Of a stretch of 64,000 nucleotides of DNA, positions 46,258-54,927 are shown piece by piece. Source of the stretch: G963665215 sp963665215 (GTDB lineage: Bacteria > Chloroflexota > Dehalococcoidia > Lucifugimonadales > CAUZJF01); assembly GCA_963665215.2 (NCBI GenBank), contig CAXXWW010000017.1:682001-746000 (forward strand). The letters run 5' to 3'. The translations under genes were made by a program, and so were the position numbers. Within the stretch, counting starts at the first letter, position 1; every line of letters starts with the position of its first letter. Under the pieces are notes generated by a model that ran no database searches, was not told the origin of the DNA, and saw nothing but the letters and a program-made list of their open reading frames with translations.

Positions 46258-47058
46258 TCAGGCAGCCTCGATAAAGCCGTACTCCCGCAGCCAATTTATC
46301 CAGCGCTGGCGCCTGGGGTTTCCCGCAGGGTTTGACACCCAGTGCGGATGGTATGCCGGGCCGGCAGAGTCGAGGCGCGATCTGATATCCGCATCTACCT
46401 TTAGCTGGTCTCGCGTCGCCGCTATCTCCTCTGAGGTCTTAGGGTTTTTGTAGAAATCCATGCTGCACATCGTGCGGTTGGTCGAACCACCCCAGCTAGC
46501 ATGCCAGATCGCGAAGTCGAATGCGATCACGTCGCCCGGCTCTGTTTCGCATATATGGGCGGGGACGTCGTTGATGGCGAGCCCAGCCTCGCCCGACCCG
46601 TCTCCGCTGGGATCTCTCATCACGATTCGCCGCAGCTCGTCGTGGAGGGGGTTCTTGTGCGAGCCCGGGATGAACCGCAGCGCGCCGTTGTTCCCATCGA
46701 GGGGCTCTAAATAGTAGACGAATTTCATCCCATAAAAAAAGGGGTTCTTCTGGTCCTCGTGCCACCGGGTGTCGCCGACCATGCGGTTGCAGTTTGATGT
46801 CATTCCCACAACGTCTTCACCGCGTAGCCGCTCGGCCACCCCACAGATTCGGGGGTCTTCGGGTAACGAGGCGAAGAAGGGGGTCTCCGGTCCCAGTTGA
46901 GACCAGTTCAATCGGTCGGACGCCGTATGCGCCATCGCGACCGTCAGCCCGCGTTCATGCTCCGCGTGGATGGTCTCGAGCTCCCCTGGACTGAATAGCT
47001 TTCGCAGGATAAGAAATCCGAATGTCTCGAAGTGAGTGACCTGCTGTTCCGTGAGCAT
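46258..47058 (-). CDS. Phytanoyl-CoA dioxygenase (PhyH) family protein
   Basis: Fe(II)/2-oxoglutarate oxygenase, 266 residues. The iron ligands are His and Asp in TRWHEDQKNPFF and the distal His in FDFAIWHASWGGSTNRTM, with the 2-OG-binding Arg nearby. LEPLDGNNGALRFIPGSHKN is the family loop. The substrate is unknown. A TATAAT box lies about 20 nt upstream of the ATG. Such enzymes are numerous in SAR202-type Chloroflexota, usually linked to recalcitrant organic matter (established association, not shown here). Confidence 0.92.
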   Translation of the reverse strand: MLTEQQVTHFETFGFLILRKLFSPGELETIHAEHERGLTVAMAHTASDRLNWSQLGPETPFFASLPEDPRICGVAERLRGEDVVGMTSNCNRMVGDTRWHEDQKNPFFYGMKFVYYLEPLDGNNGALRFIPGSHKNPLHDELRRIVMRDPSGDGSGEAGLAINDVPAHICETEPGDVIAFDFAIWHASWGGSTNRTMCSMDFYKNPKTSEEIAATRDQLKVDADIRSRLDSAGPAYHPHWVSNPAGNPRRQRWINWLREYGFIEAA

Positions 47059-47333
47059 AAGACCCTTCCCTCCAGCGGATTATATCTTGCCGATCGCCAG
47101 CACTGGAAATGTACGCTTGCCTTTCCTTCCAGTCAAGCCAGGCACCTGCTTGTCGAATTTCCCGAATCAACCCGACCGGGGCAACCCACGCACTGAACTC
47201 TGACCAAGGCGGATGCTGCACCGTCCAGAAGGCGCGGTCAAGCCCCTTCCGCGGACCCGTAGCCCGACCGGCGGGACTCCAACCCGGGGTCCAACAGCCC
47301 CAATCCCCCCGTCCGGACCCCAATTTTGAGGCG

Positions 47334-49040
47334 TCAGGCGATCCTGAGCAGGCGCTCCATCTCCACGGCGAACCACAGTGCCATGCTGCCGCTGCGGTCG
47401 TCGACTCCAAAGATAGCCGGCCGGTCCAGGTAGTCCTGCAGGCTGGCCTGGACCCCCGTTCCAGCGCACGTGTCCACCACCTCGCCGTGGTCGTCGATGC
47501 GTTCCGAGACTCCCTGCCATGCCAGGTCCACGATGCTCCGGAACGACGTGTCCAGCCATCCCAAGCGGAGACCCCGGGCCATGGCGTAGCCGATCATGCA
47601 TGTTGCGGTGAACTCCTGGTAGGAGCCGGGGAAGTCCAGCACCTGCCGGTACATGCCCGAGCGTTCCTGGAGGGCACGTAGCGCGTCCAGCTGCCTGACG
47701 AGCATGGACGCGATGGCGGCCCTATGCGGATGGTCATCGGGCAGGTAGGTCAGCGCTTCCGCCATGCCCAGGGCGGCGAAGCCGTTGCCCCTACCCCAGT
47801 AGTGGGGCGCCGAGAGGCAGTGCCAGAACAGTCCGTCCTGCTGCTGGGTCCCGGTGTTTATCAGGTACTCGGCCAGCAGGTCTGCATAGCGCCGGTCCCC
47901 GGTGATGCCGTAGGCGCGACCCAGTACCGTCGCCAGGAAGAACATGTCCTCGACCCGGAAGTCGGCGTCGGCTGGCAGGGGCGCCTGACCCCGCCCCCTC
48001 GGCTGGTAGAAGTCAGCGGCCCTGACGAGCAGGTCGGCGAACCGGGCGTCTCCCGTTGCATCGGTCAGCTCGTCGCCCCAGAGCACCCCGGCCAGAGCTG
48101 CCGTATGAGATTCGTCACCGAAGACGCTATGGGGGCTGGACGCATAGGGCGACACGACTCGGACGATGTCCTGCGCGGGGTTGGGGGCGGATGGCTCCAG
48201 CGCGGCCAGACGCAGGCGTCCGCTCATGGCGACTCCCTGCATATAGACCACCGGGTCCAGCGTATGGCCATAGACCGATGCGAGAACGCGCCCTATCTCG
48301 AGTGGCGAGCGGGCTCGCCTCCGCCCAAGCTCCACCCGTGCGGGCGAGGTCCAGGAGCCCGACGAGGGGAGGACGGCAGTCCACAGCCGGTCCAGCTCGG
48401 CGATGGCCCTCCCGGGGTCGACTGTCAGACGAACACCCTGCACCGGACCCAGCCCGCTCGGCTTGCCTCTGCCGAGGGCCGCGACCAGGTTATCGGTTGG
48501 GCCGAGCCTTCCGGCGTCCAGGACAGACGCGAGATGAGCGGCCTCGTCGTTGACCTCCCACACCGGGCCTGCGCCGCACCGCAGCTCAACGACGAGGTCC
48601 GGGGCCTGGAAGCAGACCCAGCGCCACAGGTAGCGCTTCTCTGGGTGCAGCGGGTGGTGAAAGAAGCCACCCTCCGGCGGGTACCCCGCGCCCGGAAGGC
48701 CCTCTGCGCCGTTCTCGGGACCGGTGTCCTTAGCAAGGCCGTCCGGGTTGGCGCAGGGCACCGCACTGAGGCTTATTCTCTCGGCCAGCCGGTCGCCCCG
48801 TCGGGCGAAATGCTCGAGGACCCGGAGGGACGTCTCCACGTCCAGGCGCTCGCCCGAGAGCCCCGAGACCAGGAGCACCCGCAGTCGCTCGCTGCCGGGC
48901 GCGTAGGCGTGCTGGTCGACCAGCGCGGGAATCCTGTACTGCGACCGTGTCACACCACATGCGGACAGGCTCCAGAGGCCCGGCCTTGATCGGGCCAGGG
49001 TTTCGAGAGCCGCGCCGACGTCCAGTTTGCCGCCTGTCAT
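47334..49040 (-). CDS. Fusion of an M14-like domain and a GH88/GH105 hydrolase
   Basis: 568 residues. The N-terminal 230 or so resemble an M14 peptidase/deacylase fold (RLRVLLVSGLSGERLDVETS, SLSAVPCANPDGLAKDTG, DLVVELRCGAG). The H-x-x-E zinc motif is degraded (SGLSGER), so it is probably inactive or binding-only. The C-terminal 320 residues are an (alpha/alpha)6 barrel of GH105 type: VEDMFFLATVLGRAYGITGD with the conserved Asp, and SAPHYWGRGNGFAALGMAEA. GH105 enzymes cleave unsaturated uronic acids from pectin fragments. There is no signal peptide, so it would be cytoplasmic. Confidence 0.82.
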   Translation of the reverse strand: MTGGKLDVGAALETLARSRPGLWSLSACGVTRSQYRIPALVDQHAYAPGSERLRVLLVSGLSGERLDVETSLRVLEHFARRGDRLAERISLSAVPCANPDGLAKDTGPENGAEGLPGAGYPPEGGFFHHPLHPEKRYLWRWVCFQAPDLVVELRCGAGPVWEVNDEAAHLASVLDAGRLGPTDNLVAALGRGKPSGLGPVQGVRLTVDPGRAIAELDRLWTAVLPSSGSWTSPARVELGRRRARSPLEIGRVLASVYGHTLDPVVYMQGVAMSGRLRLAALEPSAPNPAQDIVRVVSPYASSPHSVFGDESHTAALAGVLWGDELTDATGDARFADLLVRAADFYQPRGRGQAPLPADADFRVEDMFFLATVLGRAYGITGDRRYADLLAEYLINTGTQQQDGLFWHCLSAPHYWGRGNGFAALGMAEALTYLPDDHPHRAAIASMLVRQLDALRALQERSGMYRQVLDFPGSYQEFTATCMIGYAMARGLRLGWLDTSFRSIVDLAWQGVSERIDDHGEVVDTCAGTGVQASLQDYLDRPAIFGVDDRSGSMALWFAVEMERLLRIA

Positions 49041-49096
49041 GAGAAGTATTATAGTCCAAAGGGCCTGGCAACGATGTCTGCGGTGGGAGGAGAATC

Positions 49097-49585
49097 ATGG
49101 CATCCCTGAACTCGATGGCCGCGTCGGTCGGCGCACTGCTCAAGCAGCATGGGCAGACGGTCGCCGTGGCCGAATCATCCGCCGGGGGTCTGATTTCAGC
49201 ATCCCTGGTGGCAGTCCCCGGGGCTTCGGCCTACTACCGCGGCGGGGCAGTCGTCTACACCCATGTGGCCCGGGAGGGGTTGCTGGGGGTGCCGGACGAA
49301 GCCATGGCCGAGATCCGGGCGAGCACAGAGCCTTACGCTCTGCTGAAGGCCCGCACCGTACGCGAATCGCTGGGGACGACATGGGGGCTTAGTGAGACCG
49401 GCGCCAGCGGGCCTACAGGGAACCGGTACGGCGACGCCGCAGGTCACACTTGCATCGCAGTAGCCGGACCCGTTGAGCGCGTCACCACCCTGGAGACCGG
49501 TGATTCGGACCGCGAGGCCAATATGTGGACATTTACGCGATCTGCCTTGGAGCTGCTCGAGCAATGCATCGAGGAGTCTATTTGA
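49097..49585 (+). CDS. CinA C-terminal domain nicotinamide-nucleotide amidase
   Basis: Deamidates NMN to NaMN in NAD recycling. Stand-alone CinA/PncC domain of 162 residues: TVAVAESSAGGLISASLVAV (catalytic Ser region), YYRGGAVVYTHVAREGLLGV and GLSETGASGPTGNRYGDAAG. ATG follows GGAGGAG. It is divergent from the M14/GH105 gene. Confidence 0.9.
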   Translation: MASLNSMAASVGALLKQHGQTVAVAESSAGGLISASLVAVPGASAYYRGGAVVYTHVAREGLLGVPDEAMAEIRASTEPYALLKARTVRESLGTTWGLSETGASGPTGNRYGDAAGHTCIAVAGPVERVTTLETGDSDREANMWTFTRSALELLEQCIEESI

Positions 49586-49666
49586 CTCTAACGGTTTTTC
49601 GCCCAACAACTTCGAGGGATGGGTAGCCGTTGGGGGACGGAACGACAACCGATATAGAGGATAGGC

Positions 49667-51097
49667 TCAGCCTTCGTATCCCAGAGCCCTCATGAGGCCG
49701 CGGGCCTTATGGAGTGTCTCCTGGTACTCCACCTCCGGGTCCGAGTCCCACACGATCCCGCCCCCAACACCGAAGGTCAGGGCCCCCTTCGTGATCACCA
49801 TAGTCCGGATGGCGATGCTGGTATTCATGGCGCCGTTGAACCCCAGAAAGCCGATGGCGCCGCAGCTGATGCCACGACGGGTGGGCTCTAGCTCCTCGAT
49901 GATCTCCATGGCCCGGATCTTGGGGGCGCCGGTTATGGAGCCGCCGGGGAAGCAGGCCCGCAAGAGGTCCACGGAGTCGACGCCCTCCGGGAGATCGCCG
50001 GTGACCGTGGAGACCAAGTGGTGGACAGTGGGATGCTGCTCCACGGCGAATAGGGAGGGGACCTGGACCGAGCCGACTCGACAGATCCGACCCAGGTCGT
50101 TCCGCAGCAAGTCCACAATCATGATGTTCTCGGCCCGGTCCTTCTCACTCGCCAAGAGCTCCCGAGCCAAGGCCGCGTCCTCCTCAGAGGTGCCGCCCCG
50201 CGGGCGGGTCCCCTTGATGGGCCGTGTCTCCACGCGCCGGCCCTCTACCCGCAGGAACTCCTCTGGGGAGGCGCTCAGAACAGTGACCTCAGGGAACTCC
50301 AGGTACGCGGCGAAAGGGGCGGGGTTGACCTGACGCAGGCGCAGGTAGAGGGGCCAGGAGTCTCCAGCGAAGGGGAGCATGAAGCGCTGGGAGAGGTTGG
50401 CCTGATAGATATCTCCGGCGGCCAGGTAGTCCTTTATCCGCTTGACGGCGGCCAGGTAGCCCTCCAAGGTGAAGGTGGAGCGGAGAGGAGGTCCCTCGAC
50501 GTCTGCCACTGGGTCTTCCTTTGTTACCACAGCCTCGGCCAGCCTCTCGCGAGCCCACTTGAGGCGCCGGCGGGCCTGGTCCGCGGTCCCCTGAGGGAGG
50601 CCTGTCGCTATCAGCCAACTCCGTCCCGCCAGGCCGTCTTGGACGAGGACCCAGTCGTAGAAGGCCAGGGAGAGGTCCGGCAACTCCAGGTCATCGGCAG
50701 CAAGGGCAGGCATCGGTTCCAGGAGCCGGCCCAGGTCATAGCTCATGTACCCAGCGGCTCCGCCCTGGAAGGGCGGGAGGCCCGGCAGAAAGGGGGTGGC
50801 GAAGCGGAGGAGGAGATCGCGAAGCAGGGTCAGGGGATCACCCTCCGCTTCCTCGCACCGGCCGTCGCGCTCTAGGTAGATACGGCGCCCCCGGCATCGC
50901 AGGACCAGGAAGGGGTCGGCGGTTAGGTAGCTATACCGCCCCAGGTGCGGATGCGGCATGGCACTGTCAAGGAGCAGGGCATAGGGAGCGGAGCGGAACC
51001 GAGTAAAGAGGGTCGCCGGGTTGGCGGCCTGCTCCAGTCGCTCCACCAAAGGGACAGCGGGCTGCGCGGGGCGCGCGATGCCGCGGAGAAGTTCCAT
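49667..51097 (-). CDS. pabB: Aminodeoxychorismate synthase component I
   Basis: Chorismate-utilising enzyme, 476 residues, converts chorismate to aminodeoxychorismate for folate. ETRPIKGTRPRG carries the PIKGT motif, whose Lys distinguishes PabB from TrpE (PIAGT). Also seen: AGDIYQANLSQRF, DLLRNDLGRICRVGSVQVP, CFPGGSITGAPKIRAMEIIE and LTFGVGGGIVWDSDPEVEYQ. No glutaminase (pabA) or lyase (pabC) is adjacent. The class IV aminotransferase at 19896 is a conceivable but unproven PabC. Confidence 0.92.
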   Translation of the reverse strand: MELLRGIARPAQPAVPLVERLEQAANPATLFTRFRSAPYALLLDSAMPHPHLGRYSYLTADPFLVLRCRGRRIYLERDGRCEEAEGDPLTLLRDLLLRFATPFLPGLPPFQGGAAGYMSYDLGRLLEPMPALAADDLELPDLSLAFYDWVLVQDGLAGRSWLIATGLPQGTADQARRRLKWARERLAEAVVTKEDPVADVEGPPLRSTFTLEGYLAAVKRIKDYLAAGDIYQANLSQRFMLPFAGDSWPLYLRLRQVNPAPFAAYLEFPEVTVLSASPEEFLRVEGRRVETRPIKGTRPRGGTSEEDAALARELLASEKDRAENIMIVDLLRNDLGRICRVGSVQVPSLFAVEQHPTVHHLVSTVTGDLPEGVDSVDLLRACFPGGSITGAPKIRAMEIIEELEPTRRGISCGAIGFLGFNGAMNTSIAIRTMVITKGALTFGVGGGIVWDSDPEVEYQETLHKARGLMRALGYEG

Positions 51098-51156
51098 GTT
51101 GCTTCAACTCTAGTACGGTATGCGCTACGATTATAGCGGTAAAGACCTGACACTTT

Positions 51157-52524
51157 GAGGTATCTTCAAAAAGTGTGTAAACAGTCAGGCGGTGTACCCT
51201 CTCTCTGAACAACACGGGCTCGAGGCCCAAGAGAGGAGATAGACCGCCCATGAGGAAGGAAAGCACTGAGAGTAGGTCGGAGTCAAGGCCGGAGTGGGAG
51301 CAGTTGGAGGATTGGGTGCGAAGCCAGGTCCAGAGGCTGATCCAGGAGTTGCTGGAGGAGGAGGTGACGGCGTTTCTGGGAAGGGCGAAGTCGGCGCTCA
51401 GATCCGACTCGGACTCAGATACCGGCTATCGGAACGGATACGGCAGAGCCCGGAGGCTTACGCTGAGTTCGGGAACGATACAGCTGAGGCGGCCGCGAGT
51501 CCGCGATACCGAGGAGCAGTTCGAGAGCCGGCTGCTGCCGCTGTTCGTCAACAGGACCAGGAAGGTTGCTGAGTTGATCCCCGAGCTGTACCTGCACGGT
51601 CTATCCGAAGGCGACTTCGATCTGGCTTTGCGGGGGCTGCTGGGAGAGGACGCACCGGTATCGGCGAGCACGGTGGCCCGGTTGAAGGATAAGTGGAACG
51701 ATGAGCTTGCCCAATGGCGCAGCCGGCCCCTCGATGACCTGGAAGTGGTCTACATGTGGGTGGATGGAGTCTACGTCAAGGCTGGTCTTGAGAAGGAGAA
51801 GGCGGCGGTACTGGTGGTGATGGCGGCCCTGAGCGACGGGAGCAAGGTGGTGGTGAGCGCTGTTCCCGGATACAGGGAGTCCACAGAGAACTGGTCCGAG
51901 GTGCTCAGGGACATCAAGCGCCGGGGCTTGAGCTGCCCGAGGCTGGTGGTTGGAGACGGACACCTGGGCATCTGGGGAGCTCTGCGCAACGTCTATCCGC
52001 AGGCGGCAGAGCAACGCTGCTGGAACCACAAGATCGTAAACGTGCTCGCCAAGCTTCCAAAGCGACAACAGGACCAGGCCAAGCTCATGCTGCGTACTAT
52101 CCCCTACGCGCCGACTCGGACAGAGGCTGAGCGGCTCAGGACGGTGTTCACCAGGTGGTGCGGCGACCATTCCTACGAGGCGGCCTCAGAGGCCTTGGAG
52201 CGGGACTGGGACCGCATGGTCACCTTCTATGACTTCCCAAAGGAGCACTGGGGGCACCTTCGCACGACGAACCCGGTAGAATCACCCTTCGCGGCCCTCA
52301 GGCTTCGGACCGATGCCGCCAAGCGCTACAAGAGGGTCGATCGGGCGATAGCGGTGATCTGGAAAATGTTGATGGTCGCCGAACAGCGCTTCAGGCGTCT
52401 GAAGGCCCCTGAGTTGATCGAAGACGTCTATCTCGGTGCACAGTATGCGGATGGAATCGCCATTGAATCAACGGCTGAGAAGGTCGCCGCCTGATGTCGT
52501 TTACACACCTATTGACGTAACCTC
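51157..52524 (+). mobile_element. IS256-family element, copy A
   Basis: 1368 bp. The ends are imperfect inverted repeats starting GAGGTATCTTCAAAAAGTGT (left) and GAGGTTACGTCAATAGGTGT (right, reverse complement). It is flanked by GACACTTT and AAGGAGTC, so the 8-bp duplication expected for IS256 is absent. The right flank is a truncated gene. Confidence 0.92.
51250..52494 (+). CDS. IS256-family transposase (copy A)
   Basis: 414-residue mutator-type DDE transposase. Catalytic segments: VYMWVDGVYVKAGLEKEK (Asp), CPRLVVGDGHLGIWGALRNV (Asp), then the C-terminal TTNPVESPFAALRLRTDAAK with the Glu. QRCWNHKIVNVLAKLPK is the family signature. The protein is identical to that of copy B. Confidence 0.96.
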   Translation: MRKESTESRSESRPEWEQLEDWVRSQVQRLIQELLEEEVTAFLGRAKSALRSDSDSDTGYRNGYGRARRLTLSSGTIQLRRPRVRDTEEQFESRLLPLFVNRTRKVAELIPELYLHGLSEGDFDLALRGLLGEDAPVSASTVARLKDKWNDELAQWRSRPLDDLEVVYMWVDGVYVKAGLEKEKAAVLVVMAALSDGSKVVVSAVPGYRESTENWSEVLRDIKRRGLSCPRLVVGDGHLGIWGALRNVYPQAAEQRCWNHKIVNVLAKLPKRQQDQAKLMLRTIPYAPTRTEAERLRTVFTRWCGDHSYEAASEALERDWDRMVTFYDFPKEHWGHLRTTNPVESPFAALRLRTDAAKRYKRVDRAIAVIWKMLMVAEQRFRRLKAPELIEDVYLGAQYADGIAIESTAEKVAA

Positions 52525-52675
52525 AAGGAGTCCCAGGTTGCGCACACTTACACGCGTGAACCAGTTCGGGGTTCCCAAGGGACCAGAGAACACCCATCAT
52601 GAGCGCGATGCTCAATACGGCTACTGGTACCACCGTGAATCCAATTCCCTGCCGCTTTGCATACACTGGCCGCAT
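52525..52675 (-). pseudogene. Secreted Cys-rich protein N-terminus cut by IS256 copy A
   Basis: ATG at 52675 with AAGGAA 7 nt upstream. It encodes a signal peptide (IGFTVVPVAVLSIALMMGVL) followed by ELVHACKCAQPGTP, the start of a TIMP/netrin-like Cys-rich secreted domain (inference from the HAC-x-C-AxPG pattern). The frame runs into the IS at 52524. The remainder is not on the other side. Confidence 0.65.
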
Positions 52676-52734
52676 GACCAATTTCCTTGTATCTTGGTTT
52701 GGTGTGTAACAATCACTTCACTTAGGTGGATCGG

Positions 52735-52882
52735 GGTGCGGCAGACCGACTATTCCTAGGTCGTAGCAGGCCGTGAGAAAGCGAGGGTCGCCGCACCCCC
52801 CAGAGTTAGAGCCCGAACAGTTGCCTGGGCCAACCAAGCCCGCATCTTGCAAGGACGGGCCAATAATTCGCAGGAGGTGCTG
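52735..52882 (+). ncRNA. IS110 left-end non-coding region, candidate bridge RNA
   Basis: About 150 nt between the presumed IS110 left end and its recombinase. It contains complementary segments (GGTGCGGC near 52735 and GTCGCCGCACC near 52788) that can fold. IS110-family elements encode a structured bridge RNA here that specifies donor and target (established for the family). Exact ends and loops are not determined. Confidence 0.4.
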
Positions 52883-53845
52883 ATGGAACAGGAAGCGACC
52901 TACGTAGGCATCGATGTAGCTAAGGCCCAGGTGGACGTTGCGGTGCGTCCCACGGACGAAAGATGGGAGGTCTCCCATGACGATGCGGGGATCCGGCAGT
53001 TGATCTCCAAGCTGAAGACCCTGGAACCTGTCATGGTGTTGCTTGAGGCTTCGGGCGGCTTGGAGCTGCCTCTGGTGGCTGCTCTGGCAGCCGAGGCGGT
53101 GCCGGTGGTCGTCGTCAACCCGCGCCAAGTGCGGGACTTTGCCAGGGCAACGGGGAAGCTGGCCAAGACCGACTCGCTTGACGCGGCGGCTATTGCTCAC
53201 TTTGCCGAAGCGGTCCGACCTCCCGTGCGCCCTTTGCGGGACGCCGAAACCCAGGCCCTCAACTCCCTGGCTGCCCGAAGGCACCAGGTGATGACCATGC
53301 TGGTCTCGGAGAAGAACCGCCTCGGCACCGCCACCGTCGCCGTCCGTCCCCGCATCGAAGCCCACATTGCATGGCTGGAGCGGGAGTTGGACGACCTGGA
53401 CAAGCGTCTGCGTCAGACTCTGCGCCAGAGTCCCGTGTGGCGGGAGAAGGACGACCTTCTGCGCACCGTCCCCGGCGTGGGCGAGCAGCTCTCCCTCACT
53501 CTTCTGGCCTACCTGCCGGAGCTGGGCACCATGGATCGCCGGCAGGTTGCCGCCCTGGTGGGAGTGGCTCCCTACAACCGGGATAGCGGCACCCTGCGTG
53601 GTAAACGCACCGTCTGGGGCGGACGCGCCCGGGTCCGCGCCGCCCTGTACATGGGAGCGTTGGTGGCCAGCCGCTACAATCCCGTCATCCGAGACTTCTA
53701 CCAGCGGCTGTTGGCCGCTGGTAAGCCGAAGAAGCTGGCCCTCACAGCCTGCATGCGCAAGCTGCTCGTTATCCTCAACTCCATGCTCAAGCATCGCTCG
53801 CCCTGGCACGACATGACTTCCACATTCGTTGTTCATTCCTCTTGA
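52883..53845 (+). CDS. IS110-family DEDD recombinase
   Basis: 320 residues from ATG at 52883, after AGGAGG (MEQEATYVGIDVAKAQVDVA). The N-terminal RuvC-like DEDD domain has GIDVAK, VLLEASGGLELPL and VNPRQVRDFARATGKLAKTD. The C-terminal Tnp20 domain has LLRTVPGVGEQLSLTLLAYL, the catalytic-Ser region PYNRDSGTLRGKRTVWGGRA and VRAALYMGALVASRYNPVIR. Full length. Confidence 0.95.
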   Translation: MEQEATYVGIDVAKAQVDVAVRPTDERWEVSHDDAGIRQLISKLKTLEPVMVLLEASGGLELPLVAALAAEAVPVVVVNPRQVRDFARATGKLAKTDSLDAAAIAHFAEAVRPPVRPLRDAETQALNSLAARRHQVMTMLVSEKNRLGTATVAVRPRIEAHIAWLERELDDLDKRLRQTLRQSPVWREKDDLLRTVPGVGEQLSLTLLAYLPELGTMDRRQVAALVGVAPYNRDSGTLRGKRTVWGGRARVRAALYMGALVASRYNPVIRDFYQRLLAAGKPKKLALTACMRKLLVILNSMLKHRSPWHDMTSTFVVHSS

Positions 53846-53849
53846 CTTT

Positions 53850-54527
53850 CAAGACAGTTGCTTTCTCCTGGTATCGCTTCACGACTGGCTCCAGAACCTC
53901 CCGCCACCGCTCAGCGCTGTGGACGTTGCCCGGGCGAAGCATTGCACCTTCGCAATCTCCGAAATGGTTGAACAGGAAGAGCGGGTGATAACATACGGAC
54001 TCGAAGTGGCCGTTGTAGGCGACTCCCTCTTGCTGCCCATGCACCGGGCTTTCAGAGCTGTCCATGTCTAGGATAACTCGCTGGTGAGATGTCTGGGCCA
54101 TGCCCCTGTCCACCCACTCAACATTCAGGCGCGCAAGCCCATCCAGGTTCTCCTCTTCGGTTAACACCTCAGTCTCAAATCGGCTCATAGTGTTGGTGCT
54201 GGCTGCCTGCTTATCAGTACCTTGCCACCCGACGATGACACGCATAGCCGGGTCTTGGGCAAGCCGTTCAGCGTCGTTGGTGTCCTCGTAGCCAGCGAGA
54301 CGGCTATACACCGATTGTCTGAGCAAGGGCAACAGCCGGTGTTGCACATTGCGGCCGGTGCGGCTTTCATGGATATAATCGTTGGCTGTCTCTGTGAGCC
54401 CCAGAGCGGCATCAAGCTCGCGACATGCCAGGAGTCCGGCGTCCGAGGTGATCGTAGCGCCACGAAAATCCAGGCGGACTCTGCGGTCGAATTGGAGCTT
54501 CAAAGGGGTGTCGGAGCTTTCACCCAT
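53850..54527 (-). pseudogene. Second IS1380-type transposase, cut by IS110
   Basis: Distinct from copies 1-4. About 225 residues remain: RVRLDFRGATITSDAGLLAC, RLLPLLRQSVYSRLAGYEDT, VILDMDSSESPVHGQQEGVA (first catalytic Asp), YHPLFLFNHFGDCEGAMLRP and GNVHSAERWREVLEPVVKRY. The frame then enters IS110 sequence. The second half with the other catalytic residues is missing. Confidence 0.85.
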
Positions 54528-54693
54528 TGGGTGCCTCCAGCGAGATTGCGGTATCCAGAACTAGACCCCCTAGCTCGGCCAGTCTAGCACCCACACTGCC
54601 CATAATGCCCAGGTATGCGGCTCAAATAGGCAGCACTCTTACCGGATTACGACGCACCCACGCGGCTGATCTGGGAAATGTGGGTTGAAAGCT

Positions 54694-54837
54694 ATGTTCG
54701 ATATGATCCAGATTCTCGATGGCCCTGGCTACCCTGAAGACGTTGCAAGGGCTGTACTATTCCTGGTTACTGATGATGCCAGGTTTATCACGGGTGAGAT
54801 TATCAACATCGACGGCGGAATGCCAGGAAAGCTATAG
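54694..54837 (+). pseudogene. C-terminal fragment of a short-chain dehydrogenase
   Basis: From GPGYPEDVARAVLFLVTDDA the frame reads RFITGEIINIDGGMPGKL and stop, the unmistakable SDR C-terminus (SPEDVAxAVLFLxSD...TGxxIxIDGG). The Rossmann and catalytic parts are missing; upstream sequence is unrelated. Confidence 0.85.
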
Positions 54838-54927
54838 TAGCGACTGATGCTCTGCTAACAAATCGTGGGCTGCAGCATGCGAGCGAGGAAGGCCTCTTCT
54901 GCAATTCAATGTCAGGAGGCTGGTGCG

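Noticed and set aside
45758..46294. 178-codon minus-strand gene upstream of IS3
   Set aside because: It crosses the IS3 end, has no ribosome site or motif and ends inside phyH.
47724..48989. 421-codon plus-strand frame opposite the GH105 fusion
   Set aside because: The minus-strand frame carries the GH105 motifs; this one has none.
52718..53836. 372-codon minus-strand frame opposite IS110 recombinase
   Set aside because: A shadow of the recombinase; the plus-strand protein has all family motifs.
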